From contig OX638135.1 of assembly GCA_951804985.1 (NCBI GenBank), positions 6,036,659-6,100,658 of the forward strand: a stretch of 64,000 nt of DNA. The letters run 5' to 3'. The stretch's first letter is position 1; each line of letters begins with the position of its first letter. The translations under genes were made by a program, and so were the position numbers. Origin of the DNA: Dryomyza anilis (Eukaryota > Arthropoda > Insecta > Diptera > Dryomyzidae). The notes below the pieces were generated by a model. That model was not told the origin of the DNA. It made no database searches and saw only the letters and a list, made by a program, of their open reading frames with translations. This document shows positions 1 to 9,677 of this stretch, piece by piece.

Positions 1-690
1 AAGACACGAAAAAGCATGACAAAACACGAAAAAGGCACGGAATCACATGAAAAACTAGGCAAAAAGTGAAAAATAATATTATAAACAAGGACTAAAACCC
101 AATTCCGGTTTTAACTAAAAAATTGTATGGGTTCCGATTCCGGTTTCACACATTTTTTTAATGACGGTTCCGATTCCGGTTCTTTGCGGTCCCAGAATGG
201 GACTAAAACCCTTGCACTATAGGTGCCGGTTCTCGTTTCAAGATTTTAAAAATGGCGCTTCCGATTCCGGTTCCAACAAAAAAAAATATATGGGTTTCGT
301 TCAGCACCGGTTCCACACATTTTTAAATCAGTTCCGGTACCGGTTCTTTATAGTTCCTTATTATAAATAATTTAAAAATGTATTCTCTGAATCGGAACCT
401 GTCGGGGACTGCACAGAACCGGAATCAGAATCGTTTCGATTTTTGGAACCGTTTAGAACCGTCACCGAAAGTGTGTTTGTTCCTGGTTAAAATACCACGA
501 CATTTTTATTTTCTGATGCTGGAAGTAAAGGATTTTTTTTAAATTGGAGTAGAAACTAAAAAATCTTTAATGGGCGCGTGCCTGATTTTAGGGACACGCA
601 CGGGCACGACAACCACTAGCACGCACGTAGATTTTCACGAACGAACGGGCGTGACACGAAAAAACCACGACATGCCCCCAGCTCTACTCT
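1..690. repeat. GGTTCC-rich and CACGA-rich simple-repeat region
   Basis: Degenerate arrays of ACCGGTTCC and GATTCCGGTTCC run from about 100 to 470, bordered by CACGAAAAA-type repeats at 1-60 and CACG-rich sequence at 580-680. No open frame of interest. Similar GGAACC arrays lie inside the hAT-like element at 32555, so this may be the inner part of a related element whose left end is outside the window. The sequence near 680, read on the minus strand, begins CAGAGCTGGGGGCATG, which could be an hAT-type end, but the partner end is not in view. Confidence 0.6.
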
Positions 691-1369
691 CAATCTCAAG
701 AGAGTTTGGACGCTTGTTGAACGAAAATGAATGACAAATGTTACTGTCATCTGTCAATTAAAAACACACCATCTGGAAATATGAATTTTTAGCTAATACG
801 TTAAAAAGGTATTATTTAACAATACTTCCAATTAATTTGATATTTTTGTTGGTTTTAAATAAATACGGAATGTTGTAATTTATATACGTATAAATAAAGA
901 CAAAATTTAGTTATTGTAGATAAAAATGTATTACATTTTTTTTTATTATGTACTTATTTTCATACAAAACAAAAACATCAATGTCGTAAACACAAAAATT
1001 TTTGTATATGGACGTATGTGTTTATTTTAAATAAAATGTTCTTTCTTTTTAATACATTTTTTTCGGTGTATATATAATAGCTGGACTAAAGTACAGCTTC
1101 ATCCATGCAAAGTTTATGTATACTCTACTCTTAGGAAGTCAGGAGTTATAACATTTCTAAATTTTTTGGTTACATAGGACGTGCCACGCCAAAGGTCCAA
1201 TACATCCATGGTGACTATATTAAAGTATTCATATCATTATGAATTCTCATTATGTTAAGTGCATTCTCTCAAAACGCAATTTACGATTTATCCGATTTTC
1301 TTGATTTTCCTGAGGATTTTTTTGAATTCCCAGTATTGAGACGAATAAAGATATATAAAGTAGAGCTAC
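691..1369. other. AT-rich stretch, nothing recognised
   Basis: No coding pattern, RNA gene or repeat ends that I can support. Short frames here show no family motif. Confidence 0.5.
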
Positions 1370-1772
1370 GAAAATTTAGGATTTTTTTCAAAATTTTAAA
1401 AACGGTCCTTTTTGAGGACCACAATTTTGAATTGCAAAGTTAATGACCACGGGTCACATGTTAACGTTTAAAAGTAACAACATAATTTTTCTAAAAGCTT
1501 GTTCTATTAGCTTTAAAACGAGTAATTAACGGAGTTTCTAGCATTTCAAGTTCAAGAGATATTTAAATATGAACAACCATACAAAAGTGATTTTTGGCCC
1601 TTTTTTTCAACTTTGAGCCACTGTATCTCTGGAAGTAGTGGTCGAACAAAAAATGGTTAGTGCATGTCTCGATACCCTTTATCAGTTGCATTAAAACATT
1701 TCATTAAAATTGAAAAGGTAAAATCTGAAATTTGACTTTTTTTGGTCGATTTGGTGTGGAATGGCCCATATA
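1370..1772 (-). repeat. Interspersed repeat family B, minus-strand copy
   Basis: Read on the minus strand this matches the repeats at 47655-47985 and 43205-43495: it opens with GGGCCATTCCACACCAAAT, passes an ACAGTGGCTCAAAG-like block and the ATGTGACCCGTGGTCATT block. It is the most diverged of the three long copies. It abuts a mini-me-like 3' fragment. Family unknown. Confidence 0.65.
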
Positions 1773-1853
1773 CTTTTCCATACCGGAGATGCTTCCTTCT
1801 AGATGTTACAAACGGCGTACCAAACTGATGATACCCTTTCACTCTTAGTGTAA
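1766..1853 (+). repeat. mini-me-like repeat (family A), 3' fragment
   Basis: Contains the terminal block from TATACTTTTCCATACCGGAG through GTTACAAACGGCGTACC to CTTTCACTCTTAGTGTA. Only the last part of the repeat is present, and it joins directly to repeat B. Confidence 0.75.
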
Positions 1854-1941
1854 AGTGTTCTGATTTAATAACAGTCCCGGTTCCAAAAATCAAAACGGTT
1901 CCGATTCCGGTTCCAATGAGTGTTTCATGATGGACATAATA

Positions 1942-1979
1942 ATAATAGTTTGGAGCTACAATAATAGTTTGGAGCTACA
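1942..1979. repeat. 19-bp tandem duplication
   Basis: The unit ATAATAGTTTGGAGCTACA occurs twice back to back, exactly. Confidence 0.9.
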
Positions 1980-1998
1980 GTCCTGAAGAACTTAGGCC

Positions 1999-2263
1999 GA
2001 GCTCTTCTCTCACCACTTTGAGCTGTCTGTGTTATATTTGTACTCAAAGTGGTGGGACCTACAGTATAATGCTGGATCCGGACGGCGGGTGAGGGATTTT
2101 TATATGCAATGTTTTACTCCCGTAGGTTTGTCTTTTACAGCCGAGAGGTAACGCTGTATAGAAAAAATTTGACTATGAAAAGATGTTGTTAGTCTCAGTC
2201 CAGGCTTGAACAAGGAGCCTTTCGACTCGCAGTCCAACGCAATAACCACTAAGTTACCGAAGC
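1999..2263 (-). mobile_element. tRNA-derived SINE, minus strand
   Basis: On the minus strand the first 72 nt (2263-2192) have tRNA form: a 7-bp acceptor region, a box A-like block, an anticodon loop CTGCGAG and a box B core GTTCAAGCC. The downstream body begins CTAACAACATCTTTTCATAG and ends near GTAGGTCCCACCACTTTGA. The same head and body recur at 27050-27236, which is why I call it a SINE and not a stray tRNA gene. The far end also carries an 11-bp inverted repeat, CACCACTTTGA at 2011-2021 and its complement at 2044-2054. Pol III transcription is inferred from the box motifs only. The right body limit is approximate. Confidence 0.65.
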
Positions 2264-2355
2264 TTCATGTACCATGTACCATGTACATACCAATTTAAAA
2301 CCAGTTGGGAAGGTTAGATCACATGGGAAATTTTAATGAAGGTGTTATTATGATA

Positions 2356-3640
2356 AGGACTGCGTCGAATAAAATTGTCCGTTACATATCTTCCCATAAT
2401 GTGCTATTGCAAGATTCAAATTAAAAAAATTTGATCATAGTAGCTCTGAATCAAATGGCAGAAAATAATTTGTGTCAGTTATAGTAAATACAAAATTTAT
2501 TTAACGCGAAAATGGCAAACGAAGTGGAAGTGCGAGAAAATATAATTAAAATTTTTCAAAAACAACCTAATTGGTCTTTTAAAAAAATTGCCAAGGAGGT
2601 AGGGGCTAACCCTAAGACCATTTCTCGCGTTATCAACCGCTTTAAGGAAGACCTGAGTATTGATCGGAAGAAAGGTTCTGGTAAAAAAAAGGCCCACATG
2701 ATCGTGAAAAGTCGAAGAAGGTTGTGAATATTTTAAAGAAAAATCCAAGCATATCCGGAAGGAAATTGGCGAGAAAGGCAGATTGCTCAGAATCTTTCGT
2801 GCGCAGGACTAAGAAAGAAGCTGGCTGAAGACGTACAAGGTCCAAAAAGTTCCGGATAGAAATGCCGTCAAGAATGAAACCGCAAAACAACGAGCTAAAA
2901 AGCTGAACCAAGATTTTTTTAAAAAATTCGATTGCTGCATAATGGACGACGAAACTTATGTTTTAGCGGACTTTTCTCAACTACCTGGGCAGGAATTTTA
3001 TACAGCCGATTCTCGAGGAAATGTCGCTGAAAAATTCAAATCAAAAAAATGACAAAATTCCCAAAGAAATTCCTTGTTTGGCAGGCAATTTCCAGTTGTG
3101 GAAAAATGAGCAGCTCATTCGTGACATCGGGCACAATTAATAGCGAAATATATGTGAAGGAATGCTTGGAAAAGAGATTGCTTCCATTTTTACGCCAACA
3201 TGAAGTTTCCACATTTTTTGGCCTGACCTCGCTTCATGTCACTACAGCAAGAGTGGATCCAACAAAATGAAGTGATTTTGGCGCCTAGAGAAGCCAATCC
3301 ACCAAACTGTCCAGAACTCAGGCCGATTGAGAGATACTGGGCTTTAGTAGAAAGGGAGATGAAGACAACAAAAAATGTGGACAAAGACCTTCAAGACTCT
3401 AAAAGAAAATGGTCTTCAGCAGCTGTGAGGGTGTCGGACACTACAATTACAACATTAATGGAAGGGGTTCCGGAAAAATTAAAACTTTTTATTAAAAAAT
3501 ATTAATTTCTGGTTTTTTATATTTTTTTTTTAATCTAAAAATAATTTGCAAAATAAAATATTTTATTCTATAAAAATTCGATTACTAGATTTCTAGATTT
3601 TTTCATTTTTGTAGTGGAAAATTTTATTCGACGCAGTCCT
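2356..3640 (+). mobile_element. mariner/Tc1-superfamily transposon, 1285 bp
   Basis: Perfect inverted ends AGGACTGCGTCGAATAAAAT and its complement, with a TA on each side (2354-2355 and 3641-3642). Uninterrupted family A copies read ATGATAGTTAGG at this place, so removing the insert and one TA restores the host repeat. Length, TA duplication and the encoded broken transposase all agree with the ITm (mariner/Tc1) superfamily. The transposase is frameshifted, so the copy cannot move by itself. Confidence 0.92.
2512..3505 (+). pseudogene. Broken mariner/Tc1-type transposase
   Basis: The transposase of this family binds the inverted ends and cuts and joins DNA with a DDE/D active site in the nucleus. 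The N-terminal 71 codons hold a helix-turn-helix region (IAKEVGANPKTISRVINRF) for end binding. The frame is lost after about 2725. A catalytic segment MDDETYV reads from 2942, and the next frame begins at 3049 after an A-run indel with WQAISSCGKM. The second acidic segment WPDLASCHYSK lies near 3220 in a third frame, and the C-terminal segment CPELRPIERYW reads from 3236-3505. There are at least three frameshifts, so it is inactive. The spacing from the second D to the final E is in the mid-thirties after allowing for the indel; a DD37E-like subgroup is possible but not shown. Confidence 0.85.
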
Positions 3641-3906
3641 TAGTTAGGATTATCAAAATTATAGTCGGTCTAAGCCGACAATAAATACCCTACACATCTG
3701 GTTACCATTCAAAGTGGTATATAGGTCACCAGGGTATACGAATACTGAAAATAAGTACAAACTTTCAATCACTGAAAAATTTCCATTCATTTATTACCCA
3801 TATTTACAAATGGGTAGGTGTACCGAGGTTCGATTTTTTTTGGGAACCACAAGTCTTTTCCCCGGAATACCTTATTTTCATATATTTGAACATGAGGTCA
3901 ATATAT

Positions 3907-4451
3907 TGTTACGAAAAGAGGTAATTTGCTCCACTGTGCAAGCAATCAACAATAATAAATGAGACGCAAGACAGTTCAGCGCACTAAGCAATATGTTAGA
4001 AAGAGACGGAAGATCATTCAGCGCACTATGCAATGTGCGAGAAAGAGATGGAAGATCATCACATTAAAACACATGAGTGTGAAGGAGATGCCAATAGCAT
4101 GCGTCATTCACGAAACGAGTAGAAGGTTCTCGAAACAAGTCGAAGCTTGTCGAAACGTGTCGAACTGATGCCTGCAGTATATAAGGCCGCGCATCTGAGG
4201 CACTGTACTTCAGTTGTGATTTAATAGTGAACTAGTGCGTCTCGTGAGTGAACATTGTAAAGATAAATTGTAGTAATTCAACAGTTGATATAAGTGATTA
4301 TTCTTTAAGTTGTTATTTAAATTAATAAAGTTAATTAATACTAGTTGAAATAATACTAGTTAAAACCAAATATAAGTGCGTTTTTATTTTGTACACAATC
4401 CAGCGATACGAACTCGTAGAAAAGTTTTCCGTAGACTGAATTTTCGTAACA
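3907..4451 (+). repeat. Left (5') LTR, 545 bp
   Basis: Starts TGTTACG and ends CGTAACA. About 45 bp longer than the right LTR because a block around 3970-4050 (CAGCGCACTA...AAGATCAT) is tandemly duplicated here. The last 175 bp or so match the right LTR exactly, while the upstream part shows scattered substitutions. An AATAAA at 4324-4329 may serve poly(A) addition in the R region. Confidence 0.92.
4178..4215 (+). promoter_or_regulatory. LTR core promoter: TATA box and initiator
   Basis: TATATAAG at 4178-4185 is followed at 4210-4215 by TCAGTT, an exact arthropod initiator, whose A (4212) is 34 nt from the first T of the TATA box. The spacing is slightly long but suitable for RNA polymerase II. 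The right LTR has the same pair. Start site is inferred. Confidence 0.6.
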
Positions 4452-4452
4452 T

Positions 4453-4470
4453 TGGTGTCAGAAGTGGGAT
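4453..4470 (+). promoter_or_regulatory. Primer-binding site for tRNA-Leu
   Basis: TGGTGTCAGAAGTGGGAT, one base after the LTR, complements CCA plus the 3' end of eukaryotic tRNA-Leu (TTCTGACA). Reverse transcription of minus-strand DNA would start here. Confidence 0.75.
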
Positions 4471-4481
4471 TGTGATACAAA

Positions 4482-5562
4482 ATGGTTAAATTCGAACAAC
4501 TTAAAGTCTACCAGCTACAGAAGGAGCTGGCGATTCATAATCTTCCAACTGTAGGTACGAAAGTAGAGCTACAAAAGCGTCTAATGGAAGAATTAGAGAA
4601 TCAAGGCATTGACCTCGCAGAGCACGAGTTTGAAGTGGAAGCTGCAACAGCGTCATCGAAAAGTGTGGACACGGAGCAAAAAGTACAGTCGCAAAGTTTT
4701 GATATGAGCCAGTTGCTCGGAGCAATACAACAACAGCTTCAAGAAAATGCAAACAAAATGGAACAGAAACTTGTAGAAAATTCCACCAAAATGGAACAGA
4801 AACTTCTAGAAAATTCAAAACAGCTCCAAGAAAATTCGACCAGAATGGAACAGAAACTTCAAGAAAATTCAAATCAGCTCAAATTAGACATGAAGCACGA
4901 ACTTGTAGAAAATGCTAACAAAATAGAACAGAAACTTCAGGAAAATTCTGAACAGCTTTAAGAACATTCTAAGCCACTTCTGGAAGTTTCTAATACTCTA
5001 CATAGCAAAGTAAATGAACTTGAAGCGCATATAAATGATGTTGATGATAAAATTCAAAGATTAAAAAATGATATAGACAAAGAAATCCAGTAAATAAAAA
5101 AAGATTTGCACGTGTTGCAGATAAATGGACCTACACAGCATGTTGTTAGTGGTCCGAGGCTAAAATCGCTTTGACGGTATACGTGATCCGGAAACAAGAC
5201 GTGCCACAGTGACAATGCCGAAAGTGACATTTACGGAAACTGTAACCACAGCGCTAACACAGGAGACAGCAACTACGTTGTGCCGCCCAGCGCCAAAGGT
5301 CCGTAAACTAGATGTGGAGAATGAAGACCTACTTCAGGTAATTTGCCAAGCGTTAAAAAGTGCAGCTAATCCAGATTACACTGCTGCCAACCGAGATACA
5401 CAATTCAAATGTAAATGCTACAACTGTGATACATATGGGCATATGGCACGTGATTGTCGTAAAAAACGCAAGCGCTCAATGAATCCATTTGCAAATGAAC
5501 CCCGACATGAAGAAACCCAGGATCATGTCCAAAATAGCGTAAATTTCAATCAAGCTTTAAAA
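4482..5562 (+). pseudogene. gag: Retrotransposon gag with SAP domain; capsid region apparently deleted
   Basis: Gag packages element RNA into cytoplasmic particles. The first ~40 codons form a SAP-like DNA-binding motif (LKVYQLQKELAIHNLP, then GTKVELQKRL). Residues ~80-160 are a coiled coil made of a repeated Q/E-L-x-E-N-S-K-M-E-Q-K unit. In-frame stops occur at 4959, 5091 and 5172. From 5170 in another frame comes GIRDPETRRA, which resembles the end of a retrotransposon capsid, and then the nucleocapsid CCHC knuckle CYNCDTYGHMARDC (5416-5457) followed by a basic run. The roughly 150-200 residue capsid fold expected between the coiled coil and GIRDPE is absent. Start ATG at 4482 is 11 nt after the primer site. 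Confidence 0.8.
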
Positions 5563-5570
5563 TAAAACGA

Positions 5571-6332
5571 GTCAGATCTGCGGGGCACGATCTGACTCCC
5601 ATAACCGATTGCCCCAGAATCTCCATTTCACAAATTGCTCGAAAGTCGAATAGTTTAACTGTCAAGGGGCTAATTGATTGTGTAGCATATATGGTAACGT
5701 TGGATACAGGAGCTTCACACTCAATTATAAGAAGTAACCTTGTTAGGGACGAAATAGAGCCGCTTATCGGAACAAGATTGCAAACAGCGACAGGTGAAGA
5801 GGCTCCAATCAGAGGAAAAATTACCAAGGAAATCACTATTGGCACTACGACAGTTAAGCATGATTTTATAGTGGCGGAAATAGTAGACGAAATAATACTT
5901 GGCATGGACTTCATGATAAGGAACGGTTTCACACTAGATCTAACAAGAAAAATTTTGAGTTATGCCAACACAGATATCCAACTAAACATTGATTGTGACC
6001 AGAGCCCGAAAATTAAACAAGTTATCGCTCATAAAAATAGAAAAATACCACCTAATTCAGAAGCAATTGTGTGGGCGAAATTAAATGGAGATTGTGGAAT
6101 AAGCAAGTTGTGGGTTATAGAAGCGAATGATGAGCAAATGAGCAGAAGTAATATTGTTATCGGAAGAACATTAGTAGAAGCGACAAAAGACAAAGTTGTT
6201 CCAATAAGAGTTCTCAACATGGAAAACTCGTCCAAATTAATTAAAAAGGGAACAGTGATATGCCAGTGTCAAGAGGCATCAGCGATTATAAATTGTGAGT
6301 CAAATCCATCAATGGACTACGGCACATCGTAA
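5571..6332 (+). pseudogene. pol: Retrotransposon aspartic protease (start of pol)
   Basis: Aspartic protease that cuts the Gag-Pol polyprotein. The active-site motif DTGA lies at 5703-5714 and the flap-distal hydrophobic-G motif (IILGMDF) near 5890-5905. The frame is open upstream of the first ATG (5691) to about 5571, so translation would come by frameshift or fusion with gag and not from that ATG. A single TAA at 6330-6332 separates it from the RT, in the same frame. Confidence 0.85.
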
Positions 6333-7180
6333 ATAAACAAACAATCTACTCACAGGTTTATAAATGAGTGGACGAAGGATTTGGCTGCCAAAGAAAAGAG
6401 TCAAGTGCAAAAGTTAATTGATAAATATCGGTGTATATTTGCTGAAAAGGGCCAAAAACATCTGAAAAGGGCCATTGTAAAACATCGAATAGACACTGGT
6501 GATTTTAGCCCAATTCGTCAAGCACCAAGTAGGGTACCACTTGCGAAAAGAGACGAAGTATCACATTTGGTTGCAGAAATGCACACAAATGGCGTGGTGG
6601 AACCATCTGAGAGTCCATGGAGTTCACCAGTAGTATTGGTGAAAAAGAAGGACGGTAGTACTCGGTTCTGCTTTTATTACCGAAAACTTAATGATGTCAC
6701 CAAGAAAGATAGTTATCCACTGCCCAGAATCGATGACACCTTGGATACACTATCTAATGCTAAGTGGTTTTCAACGTTGGACTTGCAAAGCGGTTACTGG
6801 CAAGTAGAAATCGATAAGAAAGATCGAGAGAAGACCGCATTCAGTACTGGAGATGGACTATGGCAATTTTTGGTAATGCCGTTTGGACTATGCAATGCCC
6901 CAGCAACATTCGAGCGGTTAATGGAGCACGTATTAAAAGGTTTACACTGGAAAACATGCCTAGTATACCTTGATGACATCATTGTTATGGGCAAGGATTT
7001 CAACGAACATCTGAGAAATCTAGAGGAAGTATTCCTTCGATTGAAAAATGCGGGTCTACAACTTAGCCCAAAGAAATGCTCACTTTTCAAGAAAGAAGTC
7101 AAGTATCTGGGTCATCGAATTACCACGGAAGGAGTGCATACCGATGAGGATAAAATAGCTGCAGGCAAGGAGTGGCCAAA
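6333..7180 (+). pseudogene. pol: Retrotransposon reverse transcriptase
   Basis: Same frame as the protease after the TAA at 6330. Shows the RT series: SPWSSPVVLVKKKDGS, FSTLDLQSGYWQV (first catalytic Asp), MPFGLCNAPATF and the YLDD box at 6966-6977, then KYLGHRI. Copies element RNA into DNA in the particle. A one-base indel near 7175-7180 shifts the connection domain into another frame. Confidence 0.92.
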
Positions 7181-8410
7181 CCGCAAAATCTACATGACCT
7201 ACGAAGTTTCTTGGGGCTATGTACATACTACAGACGATTTGCTCCAGGTTTTGCCAATGTTGCAAGCAGTCTTCATGAGTTGACAAGAAAGAACCGCTCA
7301 TTTCAATGGAGCGATGATCAAGAAAGGGCATTTTTGAAATTAAAAGATCTACTGTGCTCGACACCAATTCTTGCGTATCCAATTCCAGGTGAGAAATTTA
7401 TACTTGATACGGATGCAAGTGGATACGGAATAGGCGGAGTTCTCTCTCAAGTGATCAATGGGCAAGAAAAAGTGATCGCATACTACAGTAAAACATTGTC
7501 CAAACCCGAGCGAAATTACTGTGTCACCAGGAGGGAGCTTCTTGCTGTAATTGAAAGTGTGAAAATTTTCCATAAGTATCTGTACGGACAAAAGTTTCAC
7601 TTGAGAACCGATCACGCAGCACTACGATGGTTACTTCAGTTCAAAGATCCGGAAGGCCAAATTGCGCGTTGGATAGAACGATTACAGAGCTACGATTTCT
7701 CAATCGAACATCGTAAAGGAGGAAATCATGGAAATGCAGATGCTCTGTCACGGCGTCCTTGTAAACTTGAATGTAGACATTGTTCAAGAGCGGAAGGAAA
7801 AGAAAACATAATTGATATTCGTTTGCTAAATGTTTTGCCCGATGATAAATGGACTCCGGAACAAATCCTAATTGATCAAAAGAGTGATTCCGACCTCACA
7901 AAAATCATGATGTTCAAGGAACAGCAAAGAAAACCATCATGGGAAGATATAGCTGCCGACAGTGCTATAACTAAAGCTTACTGGGCACAGTGGCAGAGCT
8001 TAAAGCTGCAAGATGGTTGCTTATATCGTGTATGGGAAAATGAAGATGGCACATCCGCTCGAAGTTTGATTGTTGTTCCCAAGTCAAAAATAAAAGAGAT
8101 ATTAGCGGAATACCATGGTGGATCTAGTGGTGGTCATTTGGGCATTAATAAAACGTTCGAGAAGGTAAAGAAACGTTTTTATTGGATTGGGTGCCAAGAG
8201 TCAGTCGCCGATTGGATTCGCAGTTGCCCGCAATGTGTACCAGCAAAAGGACCAACAGTCAGAAGTCGCGGCAGGATGCATCAATACAACGTGGGAGCAC
8301 CATTCGAGCGTATTGCCATGGATGTCGCCGGGCCGTTTCCAATCAGTGATGCGGGGAATAAGTATGTGCTTGTCGTCATTGACTACTTCAGCAAGTGGCC
8401 TGAATCAAGA
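7172..8410 (+). pseudogene. pol: RT connection, RNase H and integrase N-terminal half
   Basis: Begins in the RT thumb/connection (LRSFLGLCTYYRRF). RNase H acidic residues are visible in DTDASGYGIGG, RRELLAVIES, RTDHAALRW and NADALSRR. The integrase zinc region follows (HGGSSGGHLG ... CPQC, about 8112-8235) and the first catalytic Asp is in AMDVAGPF (codon 8321). The frame breaks near 8400, after YFSKWPE. Confidence 0.9.
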
Positions 8411-9140
8411 AGTCACAACAGTTGCGGATGCATTAGTAAACAACTGGGTAAGCCGTTTTGGAGTACCGTTGGAATTGCATTCAGATCAAGAAAGAAATTT
8501 TGAGTCTGCTGTATTTAAAGAAGTATGCAAAGTCCTCAACATACACAAAACACGAACAACGCCTTTGCACCCGCAATCAGACGGCATGGTGGAGAGATTC
8601 AATCGGACTTTGGAAGAGTATCTCAGAAAAGTGGTTGATAAAAATCAAAAAGATTGGGATACACACATACCACTATTCCTCATGGCTTATCGAACGGCGG
8701 TTCATGATACCACAGCAGCTTCACCATCTAACATTGTTTTTGGAACAGACTTAAGATTACCTGCGGATTTAAAGTTTGGTGCGAGTCCTTCAGCTGGAAT
8801 TCCTGTACACAATTATGTTTTCAGAAAAAGTGAAGAAATGAACGAAGTGCATCAGTTTGTAAGACAGCGTACACAATTTGCGAGTGATAAGATGAAGGCC
8901 AGATATGACTTGCGCACAAATTCAGAGGGATTTACGGAAGGACAACTTGTTTTGCTCTATAACCCACAAAGGAAGAAAGGCTTATCCCCTAAGCTACAAA
9001 CACACTGGGAAGGACCATACTAGATAATTAAAAGAATTAACGATGTCGTGTATCGGATTCAGAATACTGCAGGCGTTAGACGAAAAATGAAAGTGGTACA
9101 TTTAGAAAGGTTGGCGCCGTATAGAGAGAGAGAGGATTAA
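8400..9140 (+). pseudogene. pol: Integrase catalytic core and C-terminal GPY region
   Basis: Continues the integrase in another frame. The second Asp is in LHSDQERNF (codon 8484) and the Glu in MVERFNR (codon 8592), which gives a D-35-E spacing typical of retroviral-type integrases. A GPY/F-like end (HWEGPY) is cut by a TAG at 9021-9023; the same frame then runs to a TAA at 9138-9140. No chromodomain is seen. Confidence 0.9.
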
Positions 9141-9163
9141 CATCTGTTCGGGACGAACAGATT

Positions 9164-9177
9164 TAGGTGGAGGGCAG
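9164..9177 (+). promoter_or_regulatory. Polypurine tract
   Basis: The purine-rich run AGGTGGAGGGCAG immediately before the right LTR is the expected plus-strand primer. It is interrupted by T and C, so the exact functional tract is uncertain. Confidence 0.6.
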
Positions 9178-9677
9178 TGTTACGAAAAGATGTAATTTGC
9201 TCCACTGTGCAAGCAATCAACAATAAATAAGACCCAAGACAATTCAGCGTACTAATCAATGTGTTAGAAAGAGATGGAAGATCAGCACATTAAAACACAT
9301 GAGTGCGAATGAGATGCCAATAGCATGCGTCATTCACGAAACGAGTAGATGGTTCTCGAAACAAGTCGAAGCTTGTCGAAACGTGTCGAACTGATGCATG
9401 CAGTATATAAGGCCACGCGGCTGATGCACTGTACTTCAGTTGTGATTTGATATTGAACTAGTGCGTCTTGTGAGTGAACATTGTTAAGCTAAATTGTATA
9501 AATTCAACAGTTGATATAAGTGATTATTCTTTAAGTTGTTATTTAAATTAATAAAGTTAATTAATACTAGTTGAAATAATACTAGTTAAAACCAAATATA
9601 AGTGCGTTTTTATTTTGTACACAATCCAGCGATACGAACTCGTAGAAAAGTTTTCCGTAGACTGAATTTTCGTAACA
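9178..9677 (+). repeat. Right (3') LTR, 500 bp
   Basis: Mirrors the left LTR without the ~45-bp internal duplication. TATA box, initiator and AATAAA are conserved. The 3' ~175 bp are identical to the left LTR. Confidence 0.92.

Larger units (their letters stand above)
3907..9677 (+). mobile_element. Ty3/gypsy-type LTR retrotransposon, both LTRs, defective
   Basis: LTRs at 3907-4451 and 9178-9677 begin TGTTACG and end CGTAACA. ATAT precedes the left LTR and follows the right one, the 4-bp duplication usual for gypsy-group integrases (ATATAT also fits because the site is a repeat). A tRNA-Leu primer site follows the left LTR. The order gag, protease, RT, RNase H, integrase places it in Ty3/gypsy. 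I see no envelope frame between integrase and the right LTR. Stops and frameshifts in gag and pol make it non-autonomous. Confidence 0.93.
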
